Of a stretch of DNA of 64,000 nt, positions 29,378 to 40,506 are shown piece by piece. Made by a program: the position numbers and the translations under genes. The stretch spans positions 124,001 through 188,000 of the forward strand of contig JAIPBH010000008.1 of NCBI GenBank assembly GCA_021739635.1. The letters run 5' to 3'. How positions within the stretch are numbered: the stretch's first letter is position 1; each line of letters opens with the position of its first letter. This DNA is from Flavobacteriaceae bacterium. GTDB taxonomy: Bacteria; Bacteroidota; Bacteroidia; Flavobacteriales; Flavobacteriaceae. The notes beneath the pieces were generated by a model. It searched no databases and had not been told where the DNA came from. It worked only from the letters and a program-made list of their open reading frames with translations.

Positions 29378-30829
29378 ATGAAAACTAATCACCAAAGTGG
29401 CAGACGTACTTTTATAAAAAAATCAGCACTAACAGCATTAGGCATTTCCATTATACCTAGGCATGTTATGGGTAAAGGTTTTATTGCGCCAAGCGACAAA
29501 TTAAATATTGCTGTTATTGGTGGTGGTGGAAAAGGGTTTAGTGATGCTGTAAATGTTTATAACAAAGGCGCATCAAATATAGTTGCCATTTGTGATGTTG
29601 ATTGGAATAGATCTGCAAAGGCCTTTGAAACATTTTCAAAAGCAAAGAAATTTAAAGACTACAGAAAACTTTTAGATGATGCAAATGAATTTGATGCCAT
29701 AACCGTATCAACTCCAGACCATACCCACGCTGTTATAACTTTAGCTGGTATGCAATTAAATAAGCATGTGTATGTACAAAAACCATTAACCCACAGCATT
29801 CATGAAGCTCGTGTTTTAACAGAAGCTGCTAATAGATACCAGATAGTTTCTCAAATGGGTAATCAAGGTGCTTCTGGTAAAGGTGTACAAACTATGATTA
29901 ACTGGTTTGATTCTGGGATGATTGGAACAGTTAGTGAAGTTCATGTTTGGACCAACAGACCTGTTTGGCCACAAGGCATAAAAACACCTACAGAAAAGCC
30001 TACAGTTTTAAATGGTTTGGATTGGGATACTTGGGTTGGACCTGCTCAATGGGTTGATTATCATCCTTTATACCATCCTTTTAAATGGCGTGGCTGGTGG
30101 AATTTTGGAACAGGTGCACTTGGCGATATGGGTTGTCATTTAATGGATCCTCCTTACAGAGTATTAGGTTTAGGATATCCATTAGAAGTTGAAAGTAGTG
30201 TGGGTTCTATATTTACCCAAGACTGGACACCTGATTATTATCCAGAATCTTGTCCGCCTTCTTCAAGAACGCAATTAAAATTTGCTGCTACTGATAAAAA
30301 TCCTTCTGAAGTGAAATTAAACTGGACTGATGGTGGTTTACGGCCATTCCATCCAGAATTGATTCCTGCTGATCATCCAATTGGTGATAAAGATAGTTCT
30401 AATGGCGTTATTATGATAGGCGATAAAGGTATTATGACTTGTGGAACTTATGGATTAAATCCAAAAATATACCTAAATACTGGAGAACTTATCACTCCTA
30501 CATATTCTGAAGATGACAATAGTTCTTTTAATTTACCAGAAAATGGACATCAAGCTAAATGGGTTGAAGCGTGTAAAGATGGTTATGGAAGTAAAAAACA
30601 TAAAGAATTAACTTCTTCTTTTGATTTTGCTGGACCACTTACAGAATCTATTTTAATGGGGAATTTAGCAATAAGAAGTTATAATCTTAGAGAAAAAACT
30701 GGAAATGGTTTTGAATATCCTGGGCGTAAAAAGCTACTTTGGGATGGCATTAATATGAAAATAACCAATTTCGAACCTGCTAATCAATTCGTTAAACGAA
30801 CTTACAGAGAAGGTTGGAAATTGGAATAA
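29378..30829 (+). CDS. Gfo/Idh/MocA family oxidoreductase with Tat signal
   Basis: GRRTFIKKSALTALGISI Tat-like N-terminus; VIGGGGKGF, VQKPLTHSIHEAR. Confidence 0.9.
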   Translation: MKTNHQSGRRTFIKKSALTALGISIIPRHVMGKGFIAPSDKLNIAVIGGGGKGFSDAVNVYNKGASNIVAICDVDWNRSAKAFETFSKAKKFKDYRKLLDDANEFDAITVSTPDHTHAVITLAGMQLNKHVYVQKPLTHSIHEARVLTEAANRYQIVSQMGNQGASGKGVQTMINWFDSGMIGTVSEVHVWTNRPVWPQGIKTPTEKPTVLNGLDWDTWVGPAQWVDYHPLYHPFKWRGWWNFGTGALGDMGCHLMDPPYRVLGLGYPLEVESSVGSIFTQDWTPDYYPESCPPSSRTQLKFAATDKNPSEVKLNWTDGGLRPFHPELIPADHPIGDKDSSNGVIMIGDKGIMTCGTYGLNPKIYLNTGELITPTYSEDDNSSFNLPENGHQAKWVEACKDGYGSKKHKELTSSFDFAGPLTESILMGNLAIRSYNLREKTGNGFEYPGRKKLLWDGINMKITNFEPANQFVKRTYREGWKLE

Positions 30830-30844
30830 TTTTCAATTCAGTTT

Positions 30845-31366
30845 TTATTCAACAATAAATTGTCCTCGCATCATAGCATAATGTGCAGGGAAGCTACATA
30901 GATACTCATAAGTACCAACTTCAGGAGCATCAAATTCTATAGTAGTTACTTGTCCGCCACCAATGATATCGGTATGTGCAATAACATCTTGCGTTCCTTG
31001 AGGTATATATTTATTGTCTTTTTGAGTTGCTGCAGCTGCTGCAAAAGCAACCAAATCAACATCTTTTTTTAATAGCACAAAATTATGTCCCATGATATTC
31101 ACATCTAATTTACCAATATGTCTTAATGTAAGTCTTACCTTTTGACCAGCTTTAACCTTAATTTCTTTGGTACTAAACTGCATCATATCATTTCCAGTTA
31201 AAACAATATTTGCAACATTGTCATCTACTTTTTTTGTTTCAGCTTCTTTCTGAGTATTAGCTTTTTCATATGAAAAACCTTCTTGCTTTTTCTCTTCTTT
31301 ATTTCCGCAATTAAAAAGTAATACAGATGCGAAAAAAGCCAATAGTTGAATTTTAATTATTTTCAT
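30845..31366 (-). CDS. azurin-like blue copper lipoprotein
   Basis: MGHNFVLL and YEYLCSFPAHYAMMRG copper-ligand pattern (His, Cys, His, Met); lipobox LLFNCGN. Confidence 0.92.
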   Translation of the reverse strand: MKIIKIQLLAFFASVLLFNCGNKEEKKQEGFSYEKANTQKEAETKKVDDNVANIVLTGNDMMQFSTKEIKVKAGQKVRLTLRHIGKLDVNIMGHNFVLLKKDVDLVAFAAAAATQKDNKYIPQGTQDVIAHTDIIGGGQVTTIEFDAPEVGTYEYLCSFPAHYAMMRGQFIVE

Positions 31367-31427
31367 GTTTTGAGTTTTTTAATCGGTCTAAAATAATTAA
31401 AACAGATATGATTATCTAATTTTAGAC

Positions 31428-33020
31428 TTATAAAATATAATCTGTACTAATAAAATTAGATGATTTTTTATCCAATAATTCATTTAAAATAGCATTGTTA
31501 TAATCATTATCTTTTGAAGCTACAAAGGTTCTAATTGAAAATGAACGCAACGCATCATGAACACTTAAGGTACTAAAAGCTGAATCTTTTCTGCCTGTAA
31601 ATGGATAAACATCTGGTCCACGTTGACAAGAGCTATTTAAATTAACTCTACAAACTAGGTTTACCAATGTATCAATTAATGGCGCTAACTTGTTTACATC
31701 TTTTCCAAAAATACTTACCTGCTGCCCGTAATTTGATTCAGCCATATCATCTAAAGGTTCTGCTATATTTGTAAAAGGTAAAATTGGAATAACTGGTCCA
31801 AATTGCTCTTCTTTAAAAACACGCATATCCTTATTTACAGGATACAGAACAGCTGGAAAAATGTAATTTTCAGTTGTTATACCTCCTTTTTCATTAATTA
31901 TTTTGGCTCCTAACTTTTGTGCGTCATCAATTAATTCTTGAATATATGCAGGTTTGTCTTTTTCAGGAAGTGGTGTTAACTTCACTCCTGTTTCCCATGG
32001 ATTTCCAAATTTAAGAGCATCTACTCGTGCTACAAATAGTTTGTTAAATTCATCAATAATATCATTGTGAACATACAACACTTTTAAAGCGGTACAACGT
32101 TGTCCATTAAACGATAAAGTTCCCGCAATACATTCATCAATGGCTAAATCTAAATCGGCATCTGGCAACACTATGGCAGGATTTTTTGCTTCTAAACCTA
32201 GCACTAAACGCAATCTGTTTTTCTTTGGATGTATGGTTTGTAAAGCATTGGCTGAAGTGCTATTTCCAATTAAAGCCAATACATCAACTTTACCTGATTC
32301 CATAATTGGCGATGCTACGGTTCTACCTCTACCATAAATAATGTTAACGACTCCTTTTGGAAAACTCTTCTGAAACGCTTCTAAAAGAGGTGATATTAGT
32401 AAAACGCCATGTTTTGCTGGCTTAAAAATGGCGGTATTACCCATAATTAAAGCAGGAATCAATAAACAAAAGGTTTCATTGAGCGGATAATTATAGGGTC
32501 CTAAACACAATACAACACCAAGAGGACCTCTTCTAATATGGGCATAAATTCCTTCGCTTTTGTGAAACTTAGCACTATCACGATCCATTTGCTTATAATC
32601 TTCAATGGTGTCATAAATATAATCTACAGTTCTATCAAATTCTTTTTGTGAATCGGGTAAATTTTTACCTATTTCCCACATTAATAGTTTAACAACTTCA
32701 TCACGCTTTGTTTTCATCATTTCAACAAAAGTTTCCATGCATTTTATCCGGTCTGAAACTTTCATGGTTGGCCATAAACCTTGGCCTTTATCATAAGCTA
32801 AGCAAGCAGAATCTAAAGCTTCTAAAGCTTCTGGTTTGCCTAGATTTGGAATACTTCCTAATAGTGTTGGTTGGTATTTTTCGGTTGATGAAATGGTTGA
32901 GTATATGTTAGAGGTTTCTCCATGCCAATTTTTTAATTCGCCTGATACTAAATAGGTGTTTTGATGTAACAGAGAATTAATTTTATAAGCTTCTGGTATT
33001 TCTGAAAATGGTATGTTCAT
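31428..33020 (-). CDS. gapN: NADP-dependent (non-phosphorylating) glyceraldehyde-3-phosphate dehydrogenase
   Basis: ALDH fold with [11 protein letters not shown] and [23 protein letters not shown] typical of GapN. Confidence 0.85.
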   Translation of the reverse strand: MNIPFSEIPEAYKINSLLHQNTYLVSGELKNWHGETSNIYSTISSTEKYQPTLLGSIPNLGKPEALEALDSACLAYDKGQGLWPTMKVSDRIKCMETFVEMMKTKRDEVVKLLMWEIGKNLPDSQKEFDRTVDYIYDTIEDYKQMDRDSAKFHKSEGIYAHIRRGPLGVVLCLGPYNYPLNETFCLLIPALIMGNTAIFKPAKHGVLLISPLLEAFQKSFPKGVVNIIYGRGRTVASPIMESGKVDVLALIGNSTSANALQTIHPKKNRLRLVLGLEAKNPAIVLPDADLDLAIDECIAGTLSFNGQRCTALKVLYVHNDIIDEFNKLFVARVDALKFGNPWETGVKLTPLPEKDKPAYIQELIDDAQKLGAKIINEKGGITTENYIFPAVLYPVNKDMRVFKEEQFGPVIPILPFTNIAEPLDDMAESNYGQQVSIFGKDVNKLAPLIDTLVNLVCRVNLNSSCQRGPDVYPFTGRKDSAFSTLSVHDALRSFSIRTFVASKDNDYNNAILNELLDKKSSNFISTDYIL

Positions 33021-33151
33021 AAATAAAATATTTGTTTTAAAACGATATGCTAATATACTTATATTTTTATGAAGACTTCTTTTTTTGAAAGAGAAGCATT
33101 AAAAAATATGATAATTATATGTTTTTAATTACCTGAAAATAAATTACTTAT

Positions 33152-33169
33152 AACGAAAACGTTTTCGTT
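33152..33169. promoter_or_regulatory. 18-bp perfect palindrome AACGAAAACGTTTTCGTT, LacI-family operator-like, upstream of gapN
   Basis: Direct reading; located 132 bp upstream of the gapN start. Confidence 0.6.
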
Positions 33170-33204
33170 TAACAATGCTAAAAATCTATTGAATTGAAAT
33201 ATGT

Positions 33205-33248
33205 TTAAAAAGCAAGAAGTCGATATATTTTTATTATACCGACTTCTG
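33205..33248 (-). terminator. rho-independent terminator downstream of ilvC
   Basis: Minus strand AGAAGTCG...CGACTTCTTGCTTTTT with extra AT pairs. Confidence 0.55.
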
Positions 33249-33301
33249 TTTATGATCCTTTACTAGAGTTGAAAGGATTTATTTGTAAAAATTTGTTGTT
33301 C

Positions 33302-34777
33302 TTAAACTATTGGTTTCATAGCTGTCATAGAAGCTCTTAAGAATGTTCCTATTTTTTCAACAGGATGATTTCTTAAAGCAGCGTTAACTTCAATTAGTTT
33401 AGCGTTATCAACTCCTTTACCATTGTCTTTTGCATATGCTTTCCCAATAACATCGGTATCAATTTTCTTCATAAAATCTGCTAATAAAGGTTTACAAGCA
33501 TGATCAAATAAATAGCAACCATATTCAGCTGTATCAGAAATTACACTGTTCATTTCGTATAATTTACGCCTTGCTATGGTGTTTGCAATAAGCGGCGTTT
33601 CGTGTAATGATTCGTAATAAGCAGATTCATCAATGATTCCGGAATCTGTCATGGCTTCAAACGCTAATTCGACGCCAGCTCTTACCATGGCTACCATTAA
33701 CACGCCATTATCATAATACTCTTGTTCTGAAATTTCAACAGTTCCGGCAGGTGTTTTTTCAAAAGCTGTTTCAGCAGTTGCAGCTCTCCAAGTTAATAGT
33801 TTCACATCATCGTTAGCCCAATCTGCCATCATACCACTAGAAAAATTGCCTTCCATAATATCATCCATATGCTTTTGGAATAATGGACGCATGATGTCTT
33901 TCAATTCTTCTGATAATTCAAACGCTTTAATTTTAGCAGGATTTGAAAGTCTATCCATCATATTTGTAATGCCTCCATATTTAAGACCTTCAGTCACTGT
34001 TTCCCAACCATATTGAATTAATTTTGAAGCATATCCAGCGTCAATTCCTTTTTCAATCATTTTATCGAAACAAAGAATGGAACCTGTTTGTAATAAGCCA
34101 CAAAGAATGGTTTGCTCACCCATTAAATCAGATTTTACTTCGGCAACAAATGAGGATGCTAAAACACCTGCTCTATGGCCGCCAGTAGCTGCTGCATAGG
34201 CTTTTGCTTGCGCCCAACCTTTTCCTTCTGGGTCATTTTCTTCGTGAACAGCGATTAATGTTGGTACGCCAAATCCTCTTTTATATTCTTCTCTTACTTC
34301 AGTTCCAGGACATTTTGGAGCCACCATAATAACTGTTAAATCTTTACGTATTTGAGTACCTTCTTCAACAATATTAAATCCATGAGAATAAGAAAGTGTT
34401 GCTCCTTTTTTCATTAAAGGCATAATGGCTTTTATAACACTAGTATGTTGTTTGTCTGGCGTTAAATTTAATACCAAATCTGCTGTTGGAATTAACTCTT
34501 CATAGGTTCCAACCTTGAAATTATTACTGGTTGCTTTTTGATAGGATGCCCGTTTTTCTGCAATGGCTTCAGCACGTAATGTGTATGATATGTCTAAACC
34601 AGAATCTCTCATATTTAGTCCTTGGTTTAGCCCTTGTGCGCCACAACCTACAATAACGATTTTCTTTCCTAATAAAGCATTAACGCCATCTTCAAACTCT
34701 GAAGAATCCATGAATCGACACTTTGATAATTGATTTAATTTATCTCTTAACGACAGTGTGTTAAAATAATTTCCCAT
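33302..34777 (-). CDS. ilvC: ketol-acid reductoisomerase (class II, long form)
   Basis: [39 protein letters not shown]; 491 aa. Confidence 0.95.
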   Translation of the reverse strand: MGNYFNTLSLRDKLNQLSKCRFMDSSEFEDGVNALLGKKIVIVGCGAQGLNQGLNMRDSGLDISYTLRAEAIAEKRASYQKATSNNFKVGTYEELIPTADLVLNLTPDKQHTSVIKAIMPLMKKGATLSYSHGFNIVEEGTQIRKDLTVIMVAPKCPGTEVREEYKRGFGVPTLIAVHEENDPEGKGWAQAKAYAAATGGHRAGVLASSFVAEVKSDLMGEQTILCGLLQTGSILCFDKMIEKGIDAGYASKLIQYGWETVTEGLKYGGITNMMDRLSNPAKIKAFELSEELKDIMRPLFQKHMDDIMEGNFSSGMMADWANDDVKLLTWRAATAETAFEKTPAGTVEISEQEYYDNGVLMVAMVRAGVELAFEAMTDSGIIDESAYYESLHETPLIANTIARRKLYEMNSVISDTAEYGCYLFDHACKPLLADFMKKIDTDVIGKAYAKDNGKGVDNAKLIEVNAALRNHPVEKIGTFLRASMTAMKPIV

Positions 34778-34786
34778 TTCTTATTT

Positions 34787-35320
34787 TTATTGATTATTGA
34801 ATGCTAAAAGCATTTCTGTTATTTTCATTTCTGATTTTGTTACGGCTATGCGTCCTGAACGAACAAATTGCATGATTCCAAACACATTTAAATCTCTGCG
34901 AAGTGATTCAATTTCATGACGTCTTCCTGATTTTTCTAACACAAAAAATTCTCTATTTACAGTCACAATTTGCGAATTACTATCTTTAATTATGTTTTGA
35001 ATTTGAGGTTCTTCAAACAGTAAAGCCGATTTTATTTTGAACATACAAGACTCAGTATAAATAGTTTCTTCATCTGTATGATAATAAGCCCGTATTGTTT
35101 CTACTTGTTTTTCTATTTGTTTTACCACTTTTTTCGCCTGAACTTCACTAATGTTAACCACGATAACAAATCTGTTAACACCTTCTATTTCAGACTGAGA
35201 TGTTGTTAAACTTTCAATATTGATATGTCGGCGTTGAAAAATTGCTGAAATACGATTTAATAACCCAATATTATTTTCGGTATAAATCGATATGGTAAAT
35301 GTTTTTATTTCTTCGTTCAT
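34787..35320 (-). CDS. ilvN: acetolactate synthase small subunit
   Basis: ACT domain TISIYTENNIGLLNRISAIFQRRHINIESL. Confidence 0.92.
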   Translation of the reverse strand: MNEEIKTFTISIYTENNIGLLNRISAIFQRRHINIESLTTSQSEIEGVNRFVIVVNISEVQAKKVVKQIEKQVETIRAYYHTDEETIYTESCMFKIKSALLFEEPQIQNIIKDSNSQIVTVNREFFVLEKSGRRHEIESLRRDLNVFGIMQFVRSGRIAVTKSEMKITEMLLAFNNQ

Positions 35321-35333
35321 TCTTTCTAAATAT

Positions 35334-37067
35334 TTAACTTAAACGTATATCTGAAACAGATGCTCCAGAAGGAATCATTGGGAATACATTGTCTTCTTTT
35401 TCAACACAAACTTCCAAGAAATAAGCTTCTTTAGAAGCAATCATTTCTTTTACAGCATCAGCCAATTCTTCTCTAGTTTTAACGCGTTTAGAATTAATAT
35501 AATAGCCTTTTGCAATGGTAACAAAATCTGGATTTGTCATTTCTGTTGAAGCATAACGCTTATCAAAAAATAATTGTTGCCATTGGCGTACCATTCCTAA
35601 AAATTCGTTATTCAACACCACAATTTTTAAAGCCAGTTTTTGTTGCAAAACAGTTCCTAACTCTTGTATTGTCATTTGAAAACCTCCATCACCAATTATT
35701 GCAACAACTTCACGTTCTGGTGCTGCCATTTTAGCTCCAATAGCAGCTGGAAGCGCAAATCCCATAGTTCCCAAACCGCCAGAGGTTATATTGCTTTTTG
35801 TGATGTTAAAATCGGCATACCTACAAGCAATCATTTGGTGTTGACCAACATCAGATACAATAGCAGCATTTCCTTTGGATTGAATATTAATTTCATTTAA
35901 TACTTCACCCATAGTTAGTCCTTCTTTTGTAGGATGCAAATCATTTTTTATGACTTTTTCAAATTCTATATTATATAAATCTTTAAATTCTTGAAGCCAT
36001 TCTGGATAAGAATTTTTATTTAATAAAGGTAAAATAGTTGCTAAACTAGCTTTTGAATCGCCTAAAACTGCAATGTCGGTTTTTACATTTTTATCAACTT
36101 CAGCTGGGTCAATTTCAAAATGAATAATTTTAGCTTGTTTAGCGTAAGTATTTAAATTACCTGTAACGCGGTCATCAAATCGCATGCCGATAGCAATCAA
36201 AACATCACATTCATTAGTTAATCTATTAGGCGCATAATTACCATGCATACCAACCATACCTATGTTAAGTGGATGCGAAGTTGGTAATGCCGAAGCTCCA
36301 AGAATAGTCCATGCTGCAGGAATACCAGCTTTTTCAATGACCGCTTTTAATTCGGTTTCTGCTTTTCCTAAAATGACACCTTGTCCCCAAATAATCATTG
36401 GTTTTTTTGCCTGATTTATTAATGCAGCTGCAGATTTAATAGCATCTATATTTATTTTTGGCACTGGATTATAACTTCTAATTCCTGTGCATTTTTTATA
36501 AGAAAAATCAAATTCTTCAAATTGAGCATCCTTTGTGATGTCAATTAATACGGGTCCAGGTCTTCCGCTTTTAGCAATATAAAATGCTTTAGCAATAACT
36601 TCGGGAATTTCAGAAGCTTTAGTAACTTGATGATTCCATTTAGTTACTGGTGTTGAAATACCAACAATGTCCGTTTCTTGAAACGCATCGCTTCCTAATA
36701 AGTGAGATGCAACTTGCCCAGTAATACATACAATGGGCGTTGAATCTATTTGAGCATCTGCAATACCAGTAATTAAATTAGTTGCTCCTGGACCTGATGT
36801 TGCCATAGCAACACCAACTCTGCCAGAAATACGAGCATATCCTTGTGCAGCGTGTGTTGCTCCTTGCTCATGGCGTGTTAATACATGATGTATTTTATCT
36901 CTAAATTTGTATAACTCATCATACACTGGCATAATAGCGCCTCCTGGATATCCATAAAGAATCTCAACTCCTTCTTCTAATAAGCATCTTATAATGGCTT
37001 CGCTACCTGTAATACGTTCTGTTTTTTGAGCCATTTCCTTTGTTTTATTTTCTGTTTCTGTATTCAT
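35334..37067 (-). CDS. ilvB: acetolactate synthase large subunit
   Basis: GYPGGAIMPVYDEL, RHEQGATHAAQGYAR, GDGGFQMTIQEL. Confidence 0.95.
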   Translation of the reverse strand: MNTETENKTKEMAQKTERITGSEAIIRCLLEEGVEILYGYPGGAIMPVYDELYKFRDKIHHVLTRHEQGATHAAQGYARISGRVGVAMATSGPGATNLITGIADAQIDSTPIVCITGQVASHLLGSDAFQETDIVGISTPVTKWNHQVTKASEIPEVIAKAFYIAKSGRPGPVLIDITKDAQFEEFDFSYKKCTGIRSYNPVPKINIDAIKSAAALINQAKKPMIIWGQGVILGKAETELKAVIEKAGIPAAWTILGASALPTSHPLNIGMVGMHGNYAPNRLTNECDVLIAIGMRFDDRVTGNLNTYAKQAKIIHFEIDPAEVDKNVKTDIAVLGDSKASLATILPLLNKNSYPEWLQEFKDLYNIEFEKVIKNDLHPTKEGLTMGEVLNEINIQSKGNAAIVSDVGQHQMIACRYADFNITKSNITSGGLGTMGFALPAAIGAKMAAPEREVVAIIGDGGFQMTIQELGTVLQQKLALKIVVLNNEFLGMVRQWQQLFFDKRYASTEMTNPDFVTIAKGYYINSKRVKTREELADAVKEMIASKEAYFLEVCVEKEDNVFPMIPSGASVSDIRLS

Positions 37068-37076
37068 ACGATTAAC

Positions 37077-38762
37077 TTAAATTCCATCTGTAACGCATCC
37101 TTTTGATGCTGATGAAACGGTTCTTGCATATTTAAATAATATTCCTTTATTATGTTTTAAGGCTGGGGCAACCCATTGTGCTTTTCTTTTAGCTAATTCT
37201 TCATCTGAAAGTAATACGTTTATAGAATTATCTTCGGCACTGATTTTAATCTTATCACCTGTTTTTAAAAATCCTATGGCACCTCCATTTTGTGCTTCAG
37301 GCGTAATATGACCTACCACAAAGCCGTGCGTTCCTCCAGAAAAACGTCCATCAGTTATTAATGCAACCGACTTTCCTAAACCTGCACCCATAATAAGCGA
37401 GGTTGGTTTTAACATTTCTGGCATGCCTGGACCTCCTTTTGGGCCAACATAACGAATGACGACAACATCTCCTTTTTCTACTTCACCATTTGAAATACCT
37501 GTGTTTGCTGCTTGTTCTCCATCGTAAACTACTGCTTTTCCTTCAAACAAGAGCCCTTCGTTTCCTGATATTTTTGCAACAGCACCTTCAGTTGCTAAGT
37601 TTCCATAGAGAATTTGTAAGTTTCCAGAAGATTTTAAAGGGTTTTCTTTTGGATAAATAACATCTTGGTCATTTTCAAAAACAAGTGGTTTTACATCGGC
37701 TAAATTTTCTGCTAAGGTTTTTCCAGTAACAGTCATACAATCGCCATGCAAGTAGCCATTATCTAATAAGTATTTCATCACAGCAGGAGTTCCACCAATA
37801 CCGTGAACATCTTCCATTAGGTATTTTCCGCTAGGTTTTAAATCGGCTATTAAAGGTGTTCTATCACTAACCCGTTGAAAATCTTCTAAAGTAAACTCAA
37901 TATCTGCCGCATGTGCAATAGCTAAAAAGTGTAACACAGCATTTGTTGAACCACCAAGAGCATTTACCAATGCAATGGCGTTTTCAATAGATTTTTTAGA
38001 AATAATATCTAATGGTTTTAAATCTAACTCCAAAAGATTTTTGATGGCGATGGCAGTGCGTTCACTTTCTGATAATTTATTAGGATTTTCAGCAGGAATA
38101 GACGAATTATAAGGCAATGCAAACCCCATACATTCGATGGCCGAAGCCATAGTATTGGCAGTGTACATACCACCACAAGCACCTGCGCCTGGAATGGCAC
38201 TTTTTATAATTTCTTTATATTCTTCTTCATCAATCTCACCAGCAACTTTTTGTCCTAAAGCTTCAAAAGCCGAAACAATATTTAATTTTCTTCCTTTATA
38301 TTTCCCTGAAGCTATCGTTCCACCATACATCATTATAGACGGGCGATTTAAACGCAACATAGCTATTACGGCGCCTGGCATATTTTTATCACATCCAACT
38401 ATAGAAATAAGAGCATCATAACTTTGAGCATTTACAACCGTTTCAATAGAATCTGCAATAATATCTCTTGATACTAATGAATAATTCATCCCCGAAGTTC
38501 CCATAGAAATACCATCTGAAACTCCAATGGTATTAAATCCTAAACCAACTAAACCTGCAATATTACACTCAATTTTCACTTGATCTTTTAAGCCATTTAA
38601 ATGCATGTTACAAGGATTTCCATCATATCCTGTGCTAACTATTCCTACTTGCGCTTTTTTCATATCTGCATCTGTCAACCCTATGGCATATAACATGGCT
38701 TGAGATGCTGGCTGAGATTCATCTTGTGTTAATCTTTTACTGTGTTTATTAAGTTCTTTCAT
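37077..38762 (-). CDS. ilvD: dihydroxy-acid dehydratase
   Basis: [35 protein letters not shown]. Confidence 0.96.
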   Translation of the reverse strand: MKELNKHSKRLTQDESQPASQAMLYAIGLTDADMKKAQVGIVSTGYDGNPCNMHLNGLKDQVKIECNIAGLVGLGFNTIGVSDGISMGTSGMNYSLVSRDIIADSIETVVNAQSYDALISIVGCDKNMPGAVIAMLRLNRPSIMMYGGTIASGKYKGRKLNIVSAFEALGQKVAGEIDEEEYKEIIKSAIPGAGACGGMYTANTMASAIECMGFALPYNSSIPAENPNKLSESERTAIAIKNLLELDLKPLDIISKKSIENAIALVNALGGSTNAVLHFLAIAHAADIEFTLEDFQRVSDRTPLIADLKPSGKYLMEDVHGIGGTPAVMKYLLDNGYLHGDCMTVTGKTLAENLADVKPLVFENDQDVIYPKENPLKSSGNLQILYGNLATEGAVAKISGNEGLLFEGKAVVYDGEQAANTGISNGEVEKGDVVVIRYVGPKGGPGMPEMLKPTSLIMGAGLGKSVALITDGRFSGGTHGFVVGHITPEAQNGGAIGFLKTGDKIKISAEDNSINVLLSDEELAKRKAQWVAPALKHNKGILFKYARTVSSASKGCVTDGI

Positions 38763-39130
38763 TTAATTTTTTACTCGAATGTTTAGTTTATTCTGCAGTT
38801 TAAAAACAATGTGTTTTTAAAATTTTGCTCGAAATTAAATCTTTACACATTTAATAAATTAATTCTTTAGATTTTAAGTTTAAATTCAGCACACTTTAAA
38901 TTGACTTATTTTACTGATTTTCATGTATTTAATTTGCATTTTTTATGATGTTCAATGTTAAAAAAAATGAATAAAAAACTCTTCTAATTTGGTAACTATT
39001 TTAAATTTTAATAAATCATTTTATGACCTTGTGAAATAATCACAACACAAAAAATAGAAATGCTATTTAAAAAAAGTTAAAAATATTCGTCATTCCTTTT
39101 ATTTTATTAATTTTGCCATCAACAAATAAT

Positions 39131-39235
39131 AGAGGAAAGATTTGACTGATTGCAACCTCTTATACTAAATAAACTTAGTATAATAAAAATGCTAAAGGCA
39201 GTGTAAACTTCCTTCGACGTACTCGTCAAATCTTC
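39131..39235 (+). ncRNA. SAM-II-like riboswitch (long-loop variant) upstream of metK
   Basis: AGAGG-AAAGATTTGACTGATTGCAA-CCTCT (P1 with GAUUU...UUGCAA core), inserted hairpin TATACTAA/TTAGTATA, then ATAAAAATGCTAAAGG; precedes SAM synthetase. Confidence 0.8.
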
Positions 39236-39252
39236 TGTGTAAAATTAAAATA

Positions 39253-40506
39253 ATGGCATATTTATTTACTTCAGAAAGTGTTTCTGAAGGACATCCGGAT
39301 AAGGTAGCTGATCAAATTAGTGATGCTTTAATTGATAATTTTTTAGCTTTTGATGTTAATTCAAAAGTGGCTTGTGAAACTTTAGTTACTACTGGCCAGG
39401 TGGTTCTTGCTGGTGAAGTGAAATCTAAAACCTATTTAGATGTTCAAAAAATAGCAAGAGATACTATTAACAAAATTGGCTACACCAAAAGTGAATACAT
39501 GTTTGATGGTAATTCTTGTGGTATCTTTTCTGCTATTCATGAACAGTCTGAGGATATAAATCGTGGCGTTGACAGAGCAAATAAAGAAGAACAAGGTGCT
39601 GGAGACCAAGGGATGATGTTTGGCTATGCAACCAATGAAACAGAAAATTTTATGCCTTTAGCGTTAGATTTATCTCACCGCATTTTAATTGAGTTAGCTG
39701 AATTACGGAGAGAGAATAAAGACATTACTTATTTAAGACCAGATTCTAAAAGTCAGGTTACTATTGAATATAGTGATGATAACATACCTCAACGCATTGA
39801 TGCTATTGTAATTTCAACACAACATGATGATTTTGATGAAGATGAAACCATGTTAGCCAACATAAGAAAAGATATTATAAATATTCTTATTCCACGCGTT
39901 AAATCAAAATTACCTGAACATATTCAAGCTTTGTTTAATGATGATATCACTTATCATATTAACCCAACAGGAAAATTTGTAATTGGTGGACCGCATGGCG
40001 ATACTGGTTTAACCGGACGAAAAATTATTGTAGACACCTACGGAGGAAAAGGTGCTCATGGCGGTGGAGCTTTTTCAGGAAAAGACCCAAGTAAAGTTGA
40101 CAGAAGTGCTGCGTATGCTGCACGACATATTGCTAAAAACTTAGTAGCTGCTGGTGTAGCCGATGAAATTTTAGTACAAGTATCCTATGCTATTGGTGTG
40201 GTTAAGCCAACATCTATTTTTGTGGACACTTATGGAACCTGCCCATTTAATATGACTGACGGAGAAATTGCTCAAGAAGTTGCCAAATTATTTGATATGC
40301 GCCCAGCGGCTATTGAAGAGCGTTTAAAATTACGTTCACCAATATATAGTGAAACTGCTGCTTACGGCCATATGGGAAGAAAAAACGAAATAGTTTCAAA
40401 AACATTTTCTCAACCTAATGGCGAAACCATAACACTTGATGTTGAGTTATTTACTTGGGAAAAATTAGATTATGTTGATAAGGTAAAAGAAGTTTTTGGC
40501 TTATAA
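39253..40506 (+). CDS. metK: S-adenosylmethionine synthase
   Basis: [52 protein letters not shown]. Confidence 0.98.
   Translation: MAYLFTSESVSEGHPDKVADQISDALIDNFLAFDVNSKVACETLVTTGQVVLAGEVKSKTYLDVQKIARDTINKIGYTKSEYMFDGNSCGIFSAIHEQSEDINRGVDRANKEEQGAGDQGMMFGYATNETENFMPLALDLSHRILIELAELRRENKDITYLRPDSKSQVTIEYSDDNIPQRIDAIVISTQHDDFDEDETMLANIRKDIINILIPRVKSKLPEHIQALFNDDITYHINPTGKFVIGGPHGDTGLTGRKIIVDTYGGKGAHGGGAFSGKDPSKVDRSAAYAARHIAKNLVAAGVADEILVQVSYAIGVVKPTSIFVDTYGTCPFNMTDGEIAQEVAKLFDMRPAAIEERLKLRSPIYSETAAYGHMGRKNEIVSKTFSQPNGETITLDVELFTWEKLDYVDKVKEVFGL

Noticed and set aside
38796-38826. AT-rich hairpin TAAAAACA/TGTTTTTA upstream of ilvD
   Set aside because: Almost entirely A/T stem, expected by composition; no supporting context.
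38763-39000. Possible branched-chain amino acid leader peptide upstream of ilvD (MQIKYMKISKISQFKVC)
   Set aside because: Only 3 Ile/1 Val and no Leu in 17 residues in an AT-rich region; not distinguishable from chance, unlike the Arg leader.
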